Shown here: piece by piece, positions 1 to 11,365 of the stretch | How the letters are laid out: the number at the start of each line of letters is the position of its first letter | Numbering within the stretch: position 1 is the stretch's first letter | Origin: Rattus norvegicus | Lineage: Eukaryota; Chordata; Mammalia; Rodentia; Muridae | Assembly: GCF_036323735.1 (NCBI RefSeq) | Contig: NC_086019.1 | Coordinates: forward strand, 233,104,102 to 233,168,101 | Direction: 5' to 3' | Length of the DNA: 64,000 bases | The notes under the pieces: generated by a model | Databases searched by the model: none | What the model saw: only the letters and a program-made list of their open reading frames with translations | Told to the model about the DNA's origin: nothing | Made by a program: the position numbers and the translations under genes

Positions 1-1087
1 AGTACCTTTGTTCTTGTCTTTGACTTTGGGAAGGTTTCTTTGAGTGTAGAATGCTAGATTCATAAAGACTATTTTGTTTTCATGACATCAGTTATATCTA
101 ATGGATCATCTGTGTTTGGTTGAATTAAAGGGTTTGATTTTTGGTTATGATATCCCTCGCTGAGGATTTTGTTTTTTAGGGGGACTCATTGGCTGTTTTG
201 TATCTGTATGTTTGTGGTTTTCTTCTGATTCATAAATTTCTGTCAGCAAATTCTTAGATCTATGTCTTCTCCACTTCTAACTCCTTCAAGGGCTCTAAGT
301 CTGCATGTGGCGCTCAGTGTGTGATGGTGTCCTACAGAAAAGTGGTGTAGCCCACTCACTTGTCTCCTCATGGATAAATTATTATCTAATTCAGCAATAG
401 TTTCCTTTGCAATGTCTAATTTGCGGTTATAATTTCATGTAAAAAACACAGCCTTTTCTGTCTTTCATTTTTATTTTACAACTAACCCCAATCCAATCAT
501 TTATATCATTCTTTGTTTTATGATTTTCCTGGTTTTGGATCATATTTTTCAGTTTTAATTTTTTTATTTTTGTTTTTCTGTTTTTTTTTTTTTAAATGAC
601 AGGTTAATTTCTGCTCAGATTAAAAAAAATCCTGAATTTCTTTTTATTTTTTTTCAGGTGCTGTTGTCTTCTTTATTATTTCTTTAAACATTTCTGGGAC
701 CTGTTTGGAGTCTAGTCATCTAGAATTAGTTTGATCCATTTGAAACTCGCTTTTGATCCTAGTCACAATAGCTCAGGAAAGCCTTCAGCCTGCTGTAAAC
801 TTGCTCGATTTCCAAGGCTTTATCATCTGATAAACCCTGTTACTGAGGACTCACCAGGATGCCCAGGACGTCCTGCTTGCTCTGTGTGCTAAGTCGTGTT
901 TCCTGTAGGGCAGTAGGAATCAAAACAGCTGGTGAGTGTGTATCCTGTGAACTTCTTTTTATCAAGTAGCACTTGTTTGTGGTTAAGCATGACCTAATCA
1001 CATACAAATGTGTGTGATAAACTCAAATCGAGGGACGTGAGACTCTAAAACTATTTAGCTTGTATCCTTTAAGATGATAGGTTCCTG
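1..1087. other. Unassigned AT-rich DNA, possibly very old L1/HAL1-like
   Basis: No gene is visible. The stretch is T-rich, with several poly-T runs between about 570 and 655. The parts at about 480-560 and 690-950 have the flavour of very old mammalian L1 3' sequence, but I could not align enough of it to call a family. Confidence 0.3.
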
Positions 1088-1225
1088 AGCTAGGTGTGGT
1101 AGCACACACCTGTAGCCTCATAACTTCCATGACTGAGGCAGGACTGTGAGTTTGAAGCTAGGCTGGGCTACATTAACGAGTCAGAGGTTACCTCAGGCAA
1201 CATGGCAAGACCCTGTCTTCCAAGA
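1088..1225 (+). mobile_element. B1-type SINE (Alu-related), diverged
   Basis: This 7SL-derived non-autonomous retroposon has the B1 order of landmarks: a 'ggtgtggtagcacacacc' head, 'tgaggcagga', 'gagtttgaagctaggctggg' and a 'gaccctgtctt' end followed by an A-rich stretch. It is clearly diverged and has extra sequence between the two halves, so it is an old copy. It has no coding capacity. B1 elements depend on L1 enzymes for mobility. Confidence 0.8.
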
Positions 1226-1486
1226 CAATAAGTGAAATACTTAAAGAAAACTGAGCGAAGGTTCGGATTAAAAGATAGCAAAGATACAAGAAGACTACAG
1301 ACAAGCTGTAAAAGATCTGGTGTTGGAGTTGGGGCAGAGGGTTGACGCGATAAAATGGAAATAATGTAGTGGGTTTCCGGATTTTGATGGTTATGCTGTG
1401 GTGTTCCTAACTTTTAGGAAACACAGGCTGAGCTGTTCATGTTTAATTGATTGCCATCCGTGCAACTTTAATAAGTTTAAAAAGTA

Positions 1487-1487
1487 A

Positions 1488-1519
<32 letters not shown>

Positions 1520-1537
1520 CACATGCACGCACGCACA
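1487..1537. repeat. (ACGC)n microsatellite
   Basis: About twelve tandem ACGC units with a single imperfect unit (acatgcacgc) near the right end. The motif is unusual because it carries a CpG in every unit, in otherwise CpG-poor surroundings. Confidence 0.95.
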
Positions 1538-3260
1538 ATCACACCCTGAGCCAGCAAATGATAATAGCAACTGAGCAAGATACAAATCATGTCTGATCCT
1601 GGAGGAAAAACATGCAGAACTTATTTATATCATCCTTGAGACTTAACAAGTGATGAGTCAGCACCAACACACCGGCTTGGGCTTCTTACTTCCCGGTGAC
1701 TGTACCTGCTTAGGCTCTGAGAGAGCTGATGGGTTCCGTTTAAGTAGAGAGATAGCACAATGATTTCATTTCTCTGCTGGTAGCTTCCCCTCTCTCAGTT
1801 AGCTCCGACTCAGTGTCAGCAGCTCTCTGGTGCCAGGATGACATGGGGGTAGCTTATCTTTGTCAGTCAACAAGCAAGTTTGCTACATGCCCACATGCCT
1901 GCATGCCAGTCTCTATTATGTATGCCTGAAACTGACACCGAAAGCAATGACGCCCTGGAGAAAGCACCCCCTTCCCCCTCGAGTCATTCATCATGAGTTT
2001 TAGCAGTAGAATGTTCCCAAGCTCTCGGTGCCGCCTCATGAAACCGGAGCTGACTTCTTGCTAAATTCCAGCATTAGACATGGTTCTATTGTCACAGCGC
2101 TTTTTTGTTTTTTGTTTGTTTAATAAAATTTTTCTCATGACTGTAACAATTTATTTGGGGTGTGGAGGTGGTAGAATTCAGAACTCAAGAGGGAAGTGGA
2201 GATTTTCTTACTCCTTTACAGATGATCACTGGCTGTATTAATGGAGAAGAAAATGTCTTATGAGGGTAGTGACCAAGTCAGTCAAGCAGAAACAATACGG
2301 GTAGGGTTACAGGAGAATGAAAACATTTTGATGGGGGGGGTGTTTGCGTGCATTTGTGTATGTATGTAGGGGGTGGGGGGAGAGAAATGAAACGTATGAC
2401 GAGCAACACTAAGTCCTGCAAGTTTTGTTCTCTTAGCTCTGGTTGTGGACGGTCCTAGAGCTTTTGCAATGTTTGCTTGTTCTGGGAGAATGCAACTGAG
2501 TTCAGTGTCTGGCAGGGTGATTAATGGGGATGTTGTTGCTGCTATAAGGAGATGCCACTTCCTTCCACAGGTCCTTGATATCCGCCAGCACCTGCGTCGT
2601 TACAGGGAATGCTATCTCATAATTAGTAAATGGAGCTGCTTGGCATACCTCAGTGAGTGTCTGGGCTGAAGGTGGTACTTAGCAGGGCAGGAATCTGAGC
2701 TGTAAGAACAGTGCTCCTGAGCTGGATCCTTTAATCAGTTTCAATATGGCCTGGGTCAGAATCACTGACCATTAACCTCCGGAGATCGTTCCATGAAAGT
2801 TGTCCTTTCTTCAGCAAATCAGTGTCACTTTTAGGAATATGGGAACTGGTTCTGGGTGAGTTGAGGATTAATGATTCATAGAGCTGGCCCTAAATGCCAT
2901 GACTCTTTTGTGCTATATCTTCCCTTCTGCAGCATTTCTTCCTGTTACAGTTAGCCCATTCTAAATCTTATCTTAGTCTTAGGATTAGTTCTGGGAGGAA
3001 AAGGGTTGAAGACAGGTGATAAACTATGACCAAGCTGAGTTAAGTAGTCTTGGGTCAATAGATAAAAGCTCTATAAGCATCACACCGATTTATTTGATCT
3101 GATGTAGAGGCTTGTAGTGAAAGAAAAGTGGTCCCCAGGGCAAACGGATGATGGATTTACAAAGGTAGTAAGATTCGTGTTCTTTTCATGACGTTAATGC
3201 TACCTCTATTCCTTCTGCAAAACTCTGTATTCTAATTTTACATTTCCTTCATTAGAATCT
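1538..3260. other. No gene recognised; one G-rich patch
   Basis: Nothing recognisable as a gene or clear repeat. At 2333-2380 there is a short G-rich, TG-containing low-complexity tract with runs of 5 to 8 G. Confidence 0.5.
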
Positions 3261-3365
3261 TGGCTACCCTATATACCAGGCACTGGACTAAGTAAACTAA
3301 TATGATTTCTACTTCAACAAAACCCACAAGGTAATGTGGATATCAATATAAGGTGTGAAAGACAA
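3261..3365 (-). mobile_element. MIR SINE fragment (mammal-wide)
   Basis: The text 'ataccaggcactggact' followed by an 'acaaaacccacaaggtaa' block matches the MIR core read on the minus strand (the usual 'gtgccaggcactgtgct' and 'acaaccctatgaggta' landmarks). It is a decayed fragment. Confidence 0.6.
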
Positions 3366-3656
3366 AATAGCATTATGAAGTTTGATAGGCTTAAGGAAAG
3401 AAAGCATGTATGATGGTGTGATGCAAATACACGTGCACTGAGCTGGTTATTCTTTCTGATTTGTTAGGGAGGGGGGTCTATGAGCAGCTGGCATTGAGTC
3501 ACAAGCCCGTAGAATGAGAAGAGAGATGCCATGAGAAGGTATGGTCTCTGTATATCCCTTTGAAAAAAGTGACTCACAGGGCCAACCATTCTGAGGTGAG
3601 GAAGAGATAGATGGTCTGTTAACAGAAAAGAAACGAGACCATGTTGGGAAAGGACT

Positions 3657-3657
<1 letters not shown>

Positions 3658-3711
<54 letters not shown>

Positions 3712-3723
3712 AGAGAGAGAGAG
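3658..3723. repeat. (GA)n microsatellite
   Basis: An almost pure GA tract of about 66 bp, with one GGGAG interruption near 3706-3711. It is a homopurine mirror repeat. The Leu-Ser-rich minus-strand frames across it are translations of the repeat, not proteins. Confidence 0.97.
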
Positions 3724-4164
3724 GCCTGGGAAGTAATTGCAATATGAGCCATAACAAGACCAGGCAAGGCCCTCATGGAGTTGGCTGCTCTGCCAATGCT
3801 AAAGGCGGGAGGCACTAGGCACACCACTGTCTTGCACAGATTTCCGCTGGCTTCCAAGGTTCAGTTTGCTGTTGCTTTAACATCCTAAGTATTGCCTGAG
3901 TTGGTTTGGACTCTCAATTATAGATCCTCTTGCACTTAAGATAAACTGCGACTATCTCCTAGGAAGATTCTAGACCATCCACTTGTAGCGTATCTAGTAG
4001 CAATTACCGTTGCATTCCCAGAAGCTTTTCATTTCCTTTCACTCTCTCTGGTCCTGTCATGGAGCTCCCTGGATGAGGATGATGCAGACGACACTCTTGC
4101 ATCTTCTGCTTTGCACTTTGACAAACACAATGGTTGCTGGTCTGTACACTTCCCATGGATCAGG
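3724..4164. other. No gene recognised
   Basis: Mixed-composition DNA without a recognisable repeat or gene. Confidence 0.5.
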
Positions 4165-4340
4165 CAGCTTTAGCCTCCATGTCCTTCCACATCTTTTGCC
4201 GTGGCCGTTTGTTCTTGTTAGCATGCCTTTTCCCATAGGTCACTTATTTGACATCCTTCAAAATCCAATGTATTGTCAACTTTGTTTTGAAGATTTGCTT
4301 GTTCTGAGTTGTTTTATCTCCAAGTAATTCTGTTTCTTAT
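4165..4340 (+). mobile_element. Possible L2 LINE fragment
   Basis: The series 'ctccatgtccttccacatc', 'gttagcatgccttttccca' and 'aggtcacttatttgacatcc' resembles decayed L2 3'-region landmarks. Divergence is high and the call is tentative. Confidence 0.4.
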
Positions 4341-4517
4341 ATGTTTCCTTAGATTTAATAATTAATACACGAGTCATATATATGCAACATATTCCTCTAT
4401 AAATATATTAGCATATAGGTACCATTAACCAGTTAACTCACATTGGTATCATCAGTGGTTGGTTGGTCTATTACAAGGTAGATTTTCAAACATCCCAAAC
4501 ACAACGGGATTGTACTT

Positions 4518-4715
4518 TGGTTGATTAAGTGCTTGTCTCTTATGTGCAAGGCCCTGGGCACAATCCCCTGCGGCTCACACAACCACACTTCTTGCCTAAT
4601 CCCTATAATTCTAGAACTTTGGAGGTGGAGTTAGGGGGATCAGAAGCTCAGGGTTATCTTCATCTAGGAGTTCCTCTACTTAGGATATGCGATATTCTGT
4701 CTGAAGTAAAAGAAG
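4518..4715 (+). mobile_element. B4-type composite SINE (ID-like head plus B1-like body)
   Basis: An ID-like left part ('aagtgcttgtctcttatg', 'caaggccctgggcacaatc') is followed by a B1-like right part ('ctataattctagaacttt', 'gaggtggagttaggggg'). That order is the B4 layout. It is diverged from consensus. Confidence 0.65.
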
Positions 4716-4727
4716 CAGGCATGTGAG

Positions 4728-4995
4728 GGTTGCCATGGGATTGCTCAGAGGGAAGAAGTACTCGACGCCGAGCCTCAGAAGCTACATTCAATCCTCAGGA
4801 CGCACAATGCGGAGGAAGAGAACCAGCTTCGACAAATTGTTTTCTGACCTCCATGCAAGTGCAGTGTGTGAGCAAGAGTGTGGGTATATATGTGTGTGTG
4901 TATGTGTGTGTATTGTGTACAGCACATATAAACACACACACACACACACACAAACACACACACCACATAAATATAATACAAAAGGAAAAAAAACC
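4728..4995 (+). mobile_element. tRNA-derived rodent SINE (B2/B3-related) with expanded CA/TG tail
   Basis: The landmarks 'gattgctcagaggg', 'gagaaccagcttcgacaa' and 'ttttctgacctccatgc' are those of a tRNA-derived rodent SINE. The 3' part has grown into a TG tract (4891-4918) and a CA tract (4931-4966), followed by an A-rich end. The TG and CA arms are complementary and could pair. All small frames in both strands here are repeat translations. Confidence 0.65.
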
Positions 4996-5234
4996 TAAGT
5001 AAATTGAATACTTGATAGACATTCATGTTCTACACATTACACGTTTAGCACCACACAGCAATTCAATTGATCTGTTAATGAGTCACTGGTTTTCTCCAGG
5101 GCCTCAGTGGATTCCACATAGTATAATACTCAGTGGTTGCATACTGCACAGTACAACAGTGGCTGAGTGATTATATAGGTTTTATTCCTAATGCTCTCCA
5201 TCTATCAACTCAGTCTGGGGTTGGCCCTTAAGTC

Positions 5235-5395
5235 AATCCCATAAGGTGGTCCTAGAAAGAGGACTCTTATTTGACAGGTCAGGAAACAGAGTTGGGTTCA
5301 AGAGTGATTTGTGCAAAATTTCCCAAACTAGTAGATGTTAGAACAGGTACAAACTGAGTCTGATGGACTTTAAGGCTTTCAAGTGTCCTGCTGAG
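5235..5395 (-). mobile_element. MIR SINE (mammal-wide)
   Basis: Minus-strand MIR landmarks appear in order: 'ggtcaggaaacagagttgg', 'gtgatttgtgcaaaattt', 'ctagtagatgttagaacagg' and 'tctgatggactttaaggc'. This matches the usual 'gatgaggaaactgagg ... gtgacttgcccaaggtcac' core. Confidence 0.7.
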
Positions 5396-6317
5396 AGTTC
5401 TCTACTGTGTAGGGGCTGGTAAATGTGACCTTGATAGGGGCACTGTTCCCATTTTCTTTCTGATGTAGGCAATCTTCAAGCCACTTTAAGGGGGGTAATT
5501 ATCTTTTTCATTTGTTTTATGATAATCCCACCCTGGATGAGGTGAAGTCCAAATTTGTGAGTGTTTAGGATAAGTTCTAGAATATTCTTTCTAAGAAAAG
5601 TATGTTGACTTATAAGGACTCCTATATCTGCTAAGATCATCAGAAAATCTAGATACAACATAGGAAAAAGGGCTGATTGGACCATCCAGAGCGTCAGAAT
5701 GCTGGAGGGCAGGAAAGGGGGGTTGGGTTGGAAGAGAGAGGGTAAATGGCTCACAGTAAAATGTAACGGATTTTAAATCCAACGGCTTTGGAAAAGGCAT
5801 AACTCAGTATTGGGGCATGATTCTATTTAGCTGGTACAGATTTAACATCATGCCTGTGCAATGTAATCCTGTGGTAGAGACATATCTCAAGTTACATACC
5901 TCATAGAAATGTCCCTGCAGCCCTGCAGATCAGTCACCATGGGAGGCACCTCATAAACAGTATACTGCCAAGCTGGGTATGGGTTGGTCAGAATCATGGT
6001 TGTCGTTTTGTCTTCTTAGGCCAGTTGTCCTCGGGCTGAGAAGAGGCAGCTGAGTGTCCTGAGGTATTTCAGTGAGACATGAGAGTTTCCAGTAACTCAT
6101 AATCTAAGGAGGGGGGAGCCACTGGGAAGTGAATGGTGGAAAGATAAGAGAGACCCTGAAAACTGAATGTGAGCCAATGCGTAGGGATGCCCTGCCTGGA
6201 TCTTTGTGTAGGGACGTCCTGCCTGAATCTTGAACTGTTTCTATGCTCAAGTCTTTAATTTGATTCCTCTCCTCCAGCAGCCAACAGTCATTTCAAACCT
6301 TCTTCCTACTTTAATTC
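5396..6317. other. No gene; small 27-bp tandem duplication
   Basis: No gene or clear repeat family. A direct tandem duplication of about 27 bp lies at 6181-6234, with units beginning 'gtagggatgccctgcctg' and 'gtagggacgtcctgcctg'. Confidence 0.5.
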
Positions 6318-7438
6318 TTTTTCTAAATTAACTTATTTTGTCATATATTGCATCCCCTCCCTCTCTCTGCTCCCTTCCTCATCCTTCCCTTCCTATTCAC
6401 TCCTCCCCCATTTCCCTTCAAAAGAAAAAAAAAGGACAGGCCTCCCAGGGATATCAAACATATATAGCATAGCAAGTTGCAATAAGATTAGGCATCCCCC
6501 TCCCCCCACACCTCATATTAAGGCTGGATGAGGCAACCCAGTAAGAGGACAAGGGTCCCAAGAGCAGGTGAAAGTATCAGAAACAGCGTCTGCTTCCTCT
6601 GTTCGGAGTCTCACAAAAACACCAGGCTATACAACTATAACATATACAGAGGGCCTATGTTAGACTAGGCTCCCTGATTCAATCTTAGTAATCCCCTGTG
6701 AATCCAGATTTATTGATTCAGTGGGATTTTTGTGTTGCCCTTGACCCCTGTGGCTCCCACAATCTTTCCTCCTTGCTTTTAGCTGTCTAATTTTGGCTGC
6801 AGATCTCTGCATTTGTTTCCATCAGTTGTTGGATGAAGCCTCTCTGATGACAAGTTGGTTATCCACCCATCTATGAGTACATCAGAATATTATTAGACAT
6901 CTATTTTGTTCTCGCAGTTGTGTTTGGTTCTTTCCTAGGTCTCTGGGCAAGCTGACCTCTGGTTTCTGGTCTTTCAGGCAGTGTCAGGAGTAGGCGTCCT
7001 CTCACGACATAGGTTCTAAGCTGGGCCAATCACTGGTTAAACATTCCTATAATTTCCATTCTATCTTTACCCTAGCACATCATGGTTTTATTTTTTTAAT
7101 TTACTTATTTATTTGATATTTTCCAAGGCTTTACCTACTTACCTTTTTATTGGATATTTTTTATTTACATTTCAAATATTGTCTCCTTTTCCCCACCAAA
7201 CCACCCACCCCTTCCTTGCCCTGACATTCCACTACATTCTTGGCAGGATCAAGGGCTAATGCTCCCTCTGGTGCCCAACAAGGCCATCCTCTGCTACATA
7301 TGCAGCTGGAGCCATGGGTCTGTCCATGCCAGCACATCAAGTTAACACAACATATTATAGGTTCTGTGGCTGGGTTGGTGTCCCAGATCATTCACTGGAA
7401 ATGTTACCTGGTTATAGGTTATGACTAGACCCTCCTAT
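6318..7438 (-). mobile_element. L1 (Lx-like) 3' UTR, minus strand; 3' half of an inverted L1
   Basis: Read on the minus strand this is a rodent L1 3' UTR. The A-rich end lies near 6318-6345 and the polypurine stretch (CT-rich on plus) at 6355-6435. The landmarks 'aaggctggatgaggcaacc', 'gcagagg'-type text near 6650, 'cagttgttggatgaagcct' and 'ggcagtgtcaggagt' follow. It is interrupted at 7083-7330 by another L1 end and resumes at 7331-7438 with 'ctgtggctgggttggtgtcc'. At about 7438 it abuts an ORF2 piece in the opposite orientation, as in a 5'-inverted L1. Confidence 0.85.
7083..7330 (-). mobile_element. Nested 5'-truncated L1 3' end with target-site duplication
   Basis: A second L1 3' end in minus orientation: A-rich tail at 7083-7165 on the complementary strand, then 'tttacatttcaaatattg', a C-rich stretch and 'gctacatatgcagctggag', ending abruptly at 7330. 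It is flanked by the 9-bp direct repeat 'agcacatca' at 7074-7082 and 7331-7339. The host 3' UTR text reads continuously across the insertion. It is therefore younger than the surrounding element. Confidence 0.85.
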
Positions 7439-8481
7439 ATACAAACAGCAAATTGGCTGAGAAGGAAAACAGGGAAAGAATATCCTTCACAATAGCACCA
7501 AATAATAAAAAAAATCCTTTGGGGTAACTCTAACTAAACAAATGAAAGAACTATAAGACAAAAAGTTCAAATCTTTAAAGAAAGAAGGTGAAGAAGATAC
7601 CAGAAGTTGGAAAGACCTCCTATGCTCATGGATTGGTAGAGCTAACATAGTAAAAATAGCCATTCTATCAAAAGAAATGTACAGACTCAATGCAATACTC
7701 ATCAAAAATCCAACACAATTCTTTACAGGAAGGACAATGTTCAACTTGATAGCCAAAACAATCCTGTACAATAAAAGAACTTCCAGGGGTATCACCATCC
7801 TTGACTTCAAGAGTAACAGTAATAAAAGCTGCATGATTTTGACATAAAAATCAACAGGTTGATCAATGGAATAGAATTGAAGTCCCAGACATAAACCCAC
7901 ACACCACTGAACACCTGATTTCCTTTATAAGAAGCCAAAATTATACAATACAAAAAGAAAAGCACCTTCAACAAACAGTGCTGGTATAACTGGTTATCTG
8001 CAAGGAGAAAAACGTAGAGATCCATAACAATTACCTTGAACAACACGTTCAAGACCTTACCATAAAACCAAGTACACTGAACATGATAGAAGAGAAGGTA
8101 AGAAATAGCCTTGAACACATTTTCACAGGATATATCTTCCTGAACAGAACACCAATAGTACAGGGACTAAGATCAATAATTGATAAATGGGACCTCATGA
8201 AACTAAAAAGCTTCTGTAAGGCAAAGAATATGTTCAAAAAGACAAAATGGCAGCTTACATAGTAGGAAAAGATATTCACAAACTCTACATCTGAAAGGGT
8301 GCTGATACTCAAAATATATAAAGAACTCAAGAAACTAGACATTAATAAATCAAATAATCCAATTAAAATGGGGTGTAGAGCTAAACAGAGAATTCTCAAC
8401 AGAGGACTCAAATAGTTGAGCACTTGAAGAAATGTTCAACATCTCCAGCATCAAAATGACTCTGAGAGTCCATCTTATGCC
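7439..8481 (+). mobile_element. L1 ORF2 3' fragment, inverted relative to its 3' UTR (inactive)
   Basis: The plus-strand text follows the C-terminal part of rodent L1 ORF2 (the region after the reverse-transcriptase domain): 'cagcaaattggctgagaa', 'tgctcatggattggtaga', 'gccaaaacaatcctgtac', 'gatcaatggaatagaatt', 'gggacctcatgaaactaaa' and 'tcaacagaggactcaaat'. Small deletions, frameshifts and stops break the frame, so no protein is made. It stops near 8481, well before the end of ORF2. The minus-strand open frames at 7487-8559 are its antisense shadow. The join at 7438/7439 to an opposite-strand 3' UTR fits twin priming. Confidence 0.9.
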
Positions 8482-8589
8482 TCCTTTACTTCTTGACTTG
8501 CTTCTGCTTTGGCTGTCACACTCAGTGTTATTCCACAGTTTACAGACACCTATACACACTTCCCTGCAGGTCTAAGGGATAAATATTTC

Positions 8590-8680
8590 TACTATCCCCA
8601 TATTATATTTGGAGAAACTGAAGCTCAGAGAAACCAAATGATTTGACCAAAGGCCACATTCTAAAGATTATCATTGACAA
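8590..8680 (-). mobile_element. MIR SINE fragment
   Basis: 'ggagaaactgaagctcagag' followed by 'aatgatttgaccaaaggcc' is the MIR core on the minus strand. Confidence 0.75.
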
Positions 8681-8841
8681 GAAAGAATTAAACATTTTTT
8701 AATGCCAATACTTGGCACTTCCTCTTTCCTGGATGACCTCTCTGTCTCAGTGATGACTAAGCAAAGTATTTCAAACTCCCTTGTGGAACTAAACCAGCCC
8801 TGGCTTCTATAAGAGATGAGAAGTTACAAGAAGTCACAAGA

Positions 8842-8915
8842 AGGAAAAGGAGGAGAAAGAGGAGGAGGAAGAAGGAGGAGGGGAGAAGGAACAGCAGCAG
8901 CAACAACAATAATAT
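8842..8915. repeat. (GGA)n-rich tract with CAG/CAA end
   Basis: Homopurine GGA/GAA-rich sequence to about 8891, then short CAG and CAA triplet runs. It is low complexity and not coding. Confidence 0.85.
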
Positions 8916-9694
8916 AAAAAGCTGTCTACTTAGAAACCAAACATTTTCTAGAAGAACATATGGAAATAACATGCACAATAAATATTATTGGTTTTATTCT
9001 GATGCTTTAATCAGTTCTTTTTGGCTAATTGTATTTGTTTCGAATACCACACCACTGATATTTCCCAAAAAGAAGGTATTATTTAATATGGCCATGTAAC
9101 TTTAAAAATGGCTTAAAATATTCAAAGTAGAGTTTATAGTTGTTTGCTTTGGAATTTTTGATACTTGCATTGCCTATTCTACAAACCATAATATTTTTTA
9201 AATAATTTTTCCTTCATGGAAGCTCGGAGCAAAGGTTATAAAATAAAATAGTTTCTGTTATATTATTTCTTATACTACACATAAATATTTCATTGCAAAT
9301 AAGTTGATAGCTAGTATCCTATCACCTTAGTGAAACACATCCTGCTTTCATACATTTTATTAAAATATTATCATACACATTGTATTTAGCTATTCTCTTT
9401 TTTGTCAGAACTACATATTGTAAAACATATGCGCTCCCTGTTTCATTCAATTCTGTTCCAGAATATAATTTATAAAATACAATACTAGCTCAGTCAAAGA
9501 TTTACCACAAGACTAGACTCTTTGTGCTCTTTTTCTAGAACTGAAGATGATTCCAGGGATTCATAGTGCTCAGCCACTGAGACATATCTCAAAAATACTC
9601 TGAAATACAGTTATAAAATTTCGAAGTTATATCTCAATGCTAATTGTTTAAACTGCTTAATTTCCTCTTAATTATACAGGAGCATACATTTTAT
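8916..9694. other. AT-rich DNA, no gene recognised
   Basis: AT-rich sequence with no recognised family and no credible frame. Confidence 0.5.
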
Positions 9695-9810
9695 TACATT
9701 CTAGGGTTTTTTTTTTCTTTTGTTCCAGAGCTGGGGACCGAACCCAGGGCCTTGCACTCCCTAAGCAAGCGCTCTACCACTGAGCTAAATCCCCAACCCC
9801 TACATTCTAG
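9695..9810 (-). mobile_element. Rat-type ID SINE with 10-bp target duplication
   Basis: The body at 9705-9800 is an ID element (tRNA-Ala/BC1-derived) on the minus strand. It shows 'agctggggaccgaaccc', 'caagcgctctaccactgag' and the head 'aaatccccaacccc', with the poly-A tail as poly-T at 9706-9720. It is flanked by the perfect direct repeat 'tacattctag' at 9695-9704 and 9801-9810. The internal Pol III A and B boxes are recognisable. Confidence 0.95.
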
Positions 9811-10167
9811 TTTTTAGGCTTTACTTTAAATGGAAGTTAATGAAAGCAAAAGGAAAGGATGTCTTTTAAGATCCACTGACTTTTTGACTAAAGCTTTCAT
9901 AAGGATTTTGGGAAAATGCAGACAAATCAGATACAAAACAAAGTAATTGGGTACACCTAGGTTGATTTACATTGCTGCTGAATATTTATACAACCCTATT
10001 ACTTTCCAGTGAGAGGAAAATACAATAAGCGAGTTGGTATGGGATGAGCACATGAACAATGGTACTTCCAACTCTGTCACATTTAATTTTTATTCAACAC
10101 TAGTGTCACCAAACAAAATTCCCTGGTCATTTTGTACATAAAATTGTGGTAAATGTTGACATTGGAT
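9811..10167. other. No gene recognised
   Basis: Unassigned AT-rich sequence between the ID copy and the next L1 end. Confidence 0.5.
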
Positions 10168-10924
10168 CTTCTGTTTTAAAGTTTGTGGGTGACCTTAGCT
10201 GAGATACCCAACATTGGGGATATGCTATGGAACCTGCAGAGACCACCTCTAGTATTTAGATAAGACCCCTGGTAGAGGGATGGGGACATGAGCCCACCTT
10301 CAATGTTTTGTCCCCAAATTGTTCCTGTCTAAAAGAAATGCAGTGACAAGGTGGAACAGAGACTGAACAAATGGCCAACCTGGTCTGTCCAACCTGGGAT
10401 CCATCCTATGGGTGGACACCAATCCCTGACACTATTACTGATGCTATGTTGTGCTTCCACACAGGAACCTAGCATAGCTGTCCTCTGAGAGGCTCTGCCA
10501 GCAGCTGACTGAGACACATGTGGACACCTACAGCCAACCACTCACTGTACTAAGGTTGAGGACCCTTAAGGAAGAGATGCGGATGGTAACCCTATAGGAA
10601 AGCCAGTAATGTCAACTAACCTAGACCCCTGGAAGCTTCCAGAGACTAAGGACCAGCCAAAGACATACATGGGCTGCTCCACAGCCCCCAGTGCATAGGT
10701 AGCAGGGGACGGCCTTGTCTGGTTTCAGTGGGAGAAGATGTACTTAATCCTGTAGGGACTTGATGCTCCAGGGAGGGGGCAGTGCCCAGAATGGGGCACC
10801 GTCTCAGAGGCAAGGGGGAAAGGGATGAGGGAAAAACTCTGGGAGTGGGGAGACAGAGGAGCCAATATTTGAGATGTAAATAAACAGATTAATTAACTAA
10901 AATTAATTAATTAATTAATTAATG
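10168..10924 (+). mobile_element. L1 3' UTR (5'-truncated L1), plus strand, with (AATT)n tail
   Basis: Rodent L1 3' UTR landmarks run in order: 'gtagagggatggggac', 'ttgttcctgtctaaaaga', 'gtcctctgagaggctctgc', 'gcataggtagcaggggacg', 'ggccttgtctggtttcag' and 'gagatgtaaataaac'. The A-rich tail has become an (AATT)n microsatellite at 10891-10922. No ORF2 sequence is attached. Confidence 0.85.
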
Positions 10925-11365
10925 ATAAAGGAAGTTGGGACAAAAAGAAGAAATAATTTTAGACTCAGGTTATGAAATAGTACAGTGTTTTATGTCCATT
11001 TCTCCCCAACTCCCCTGGTGGAAATGCCTCAGACAGCTGTAGTACAATATTAATAGAAGGTAATTGACATGAACACACTATACTAGACATGGTCTGAATG
11101 TTTCTGGTGAGGTATGGACACATAGATATTTCCTTCAGATGGGGTACCAATAGCAGATCAAACTCACAGTTCTGTCCAGTCTAACTTAGTAAATCCCCAA
11201 GTTTATTAATCTCCCTTACAGGAACACAGGTGAGGGATTGTTACAAGATCATAGAGCCGACTCCCTGAAAAGTCTCAGCCTAGCCCAAATCATAGCGTGT
11301 TCATAACTCAACTTCATACTGTATGCAAAAGGGAACCCAAATCAGGTTTTGAAAGCCCTAAATAT
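10925..11365. other. Unassigned; no gene recognised
   Basis: No gene. The part from about 11160 to 11280 ('aaatccccaagtttatta', 'acaggaacacaggtgagg') has the look of a dispersed rodent repeat, but I cannot name it. Confidence 0.4.

Noticed and set aside
3447..3857. 136-codon minus-strand frame
   Set aside because: Leu-Ser run from the GA microsatellite; flanks show no domain.
7487..8559. Chain of minus-strand frames of 69-137 codons
   Set aside because: These are antisense shadows of an inverted L1 ORF2 fragment.
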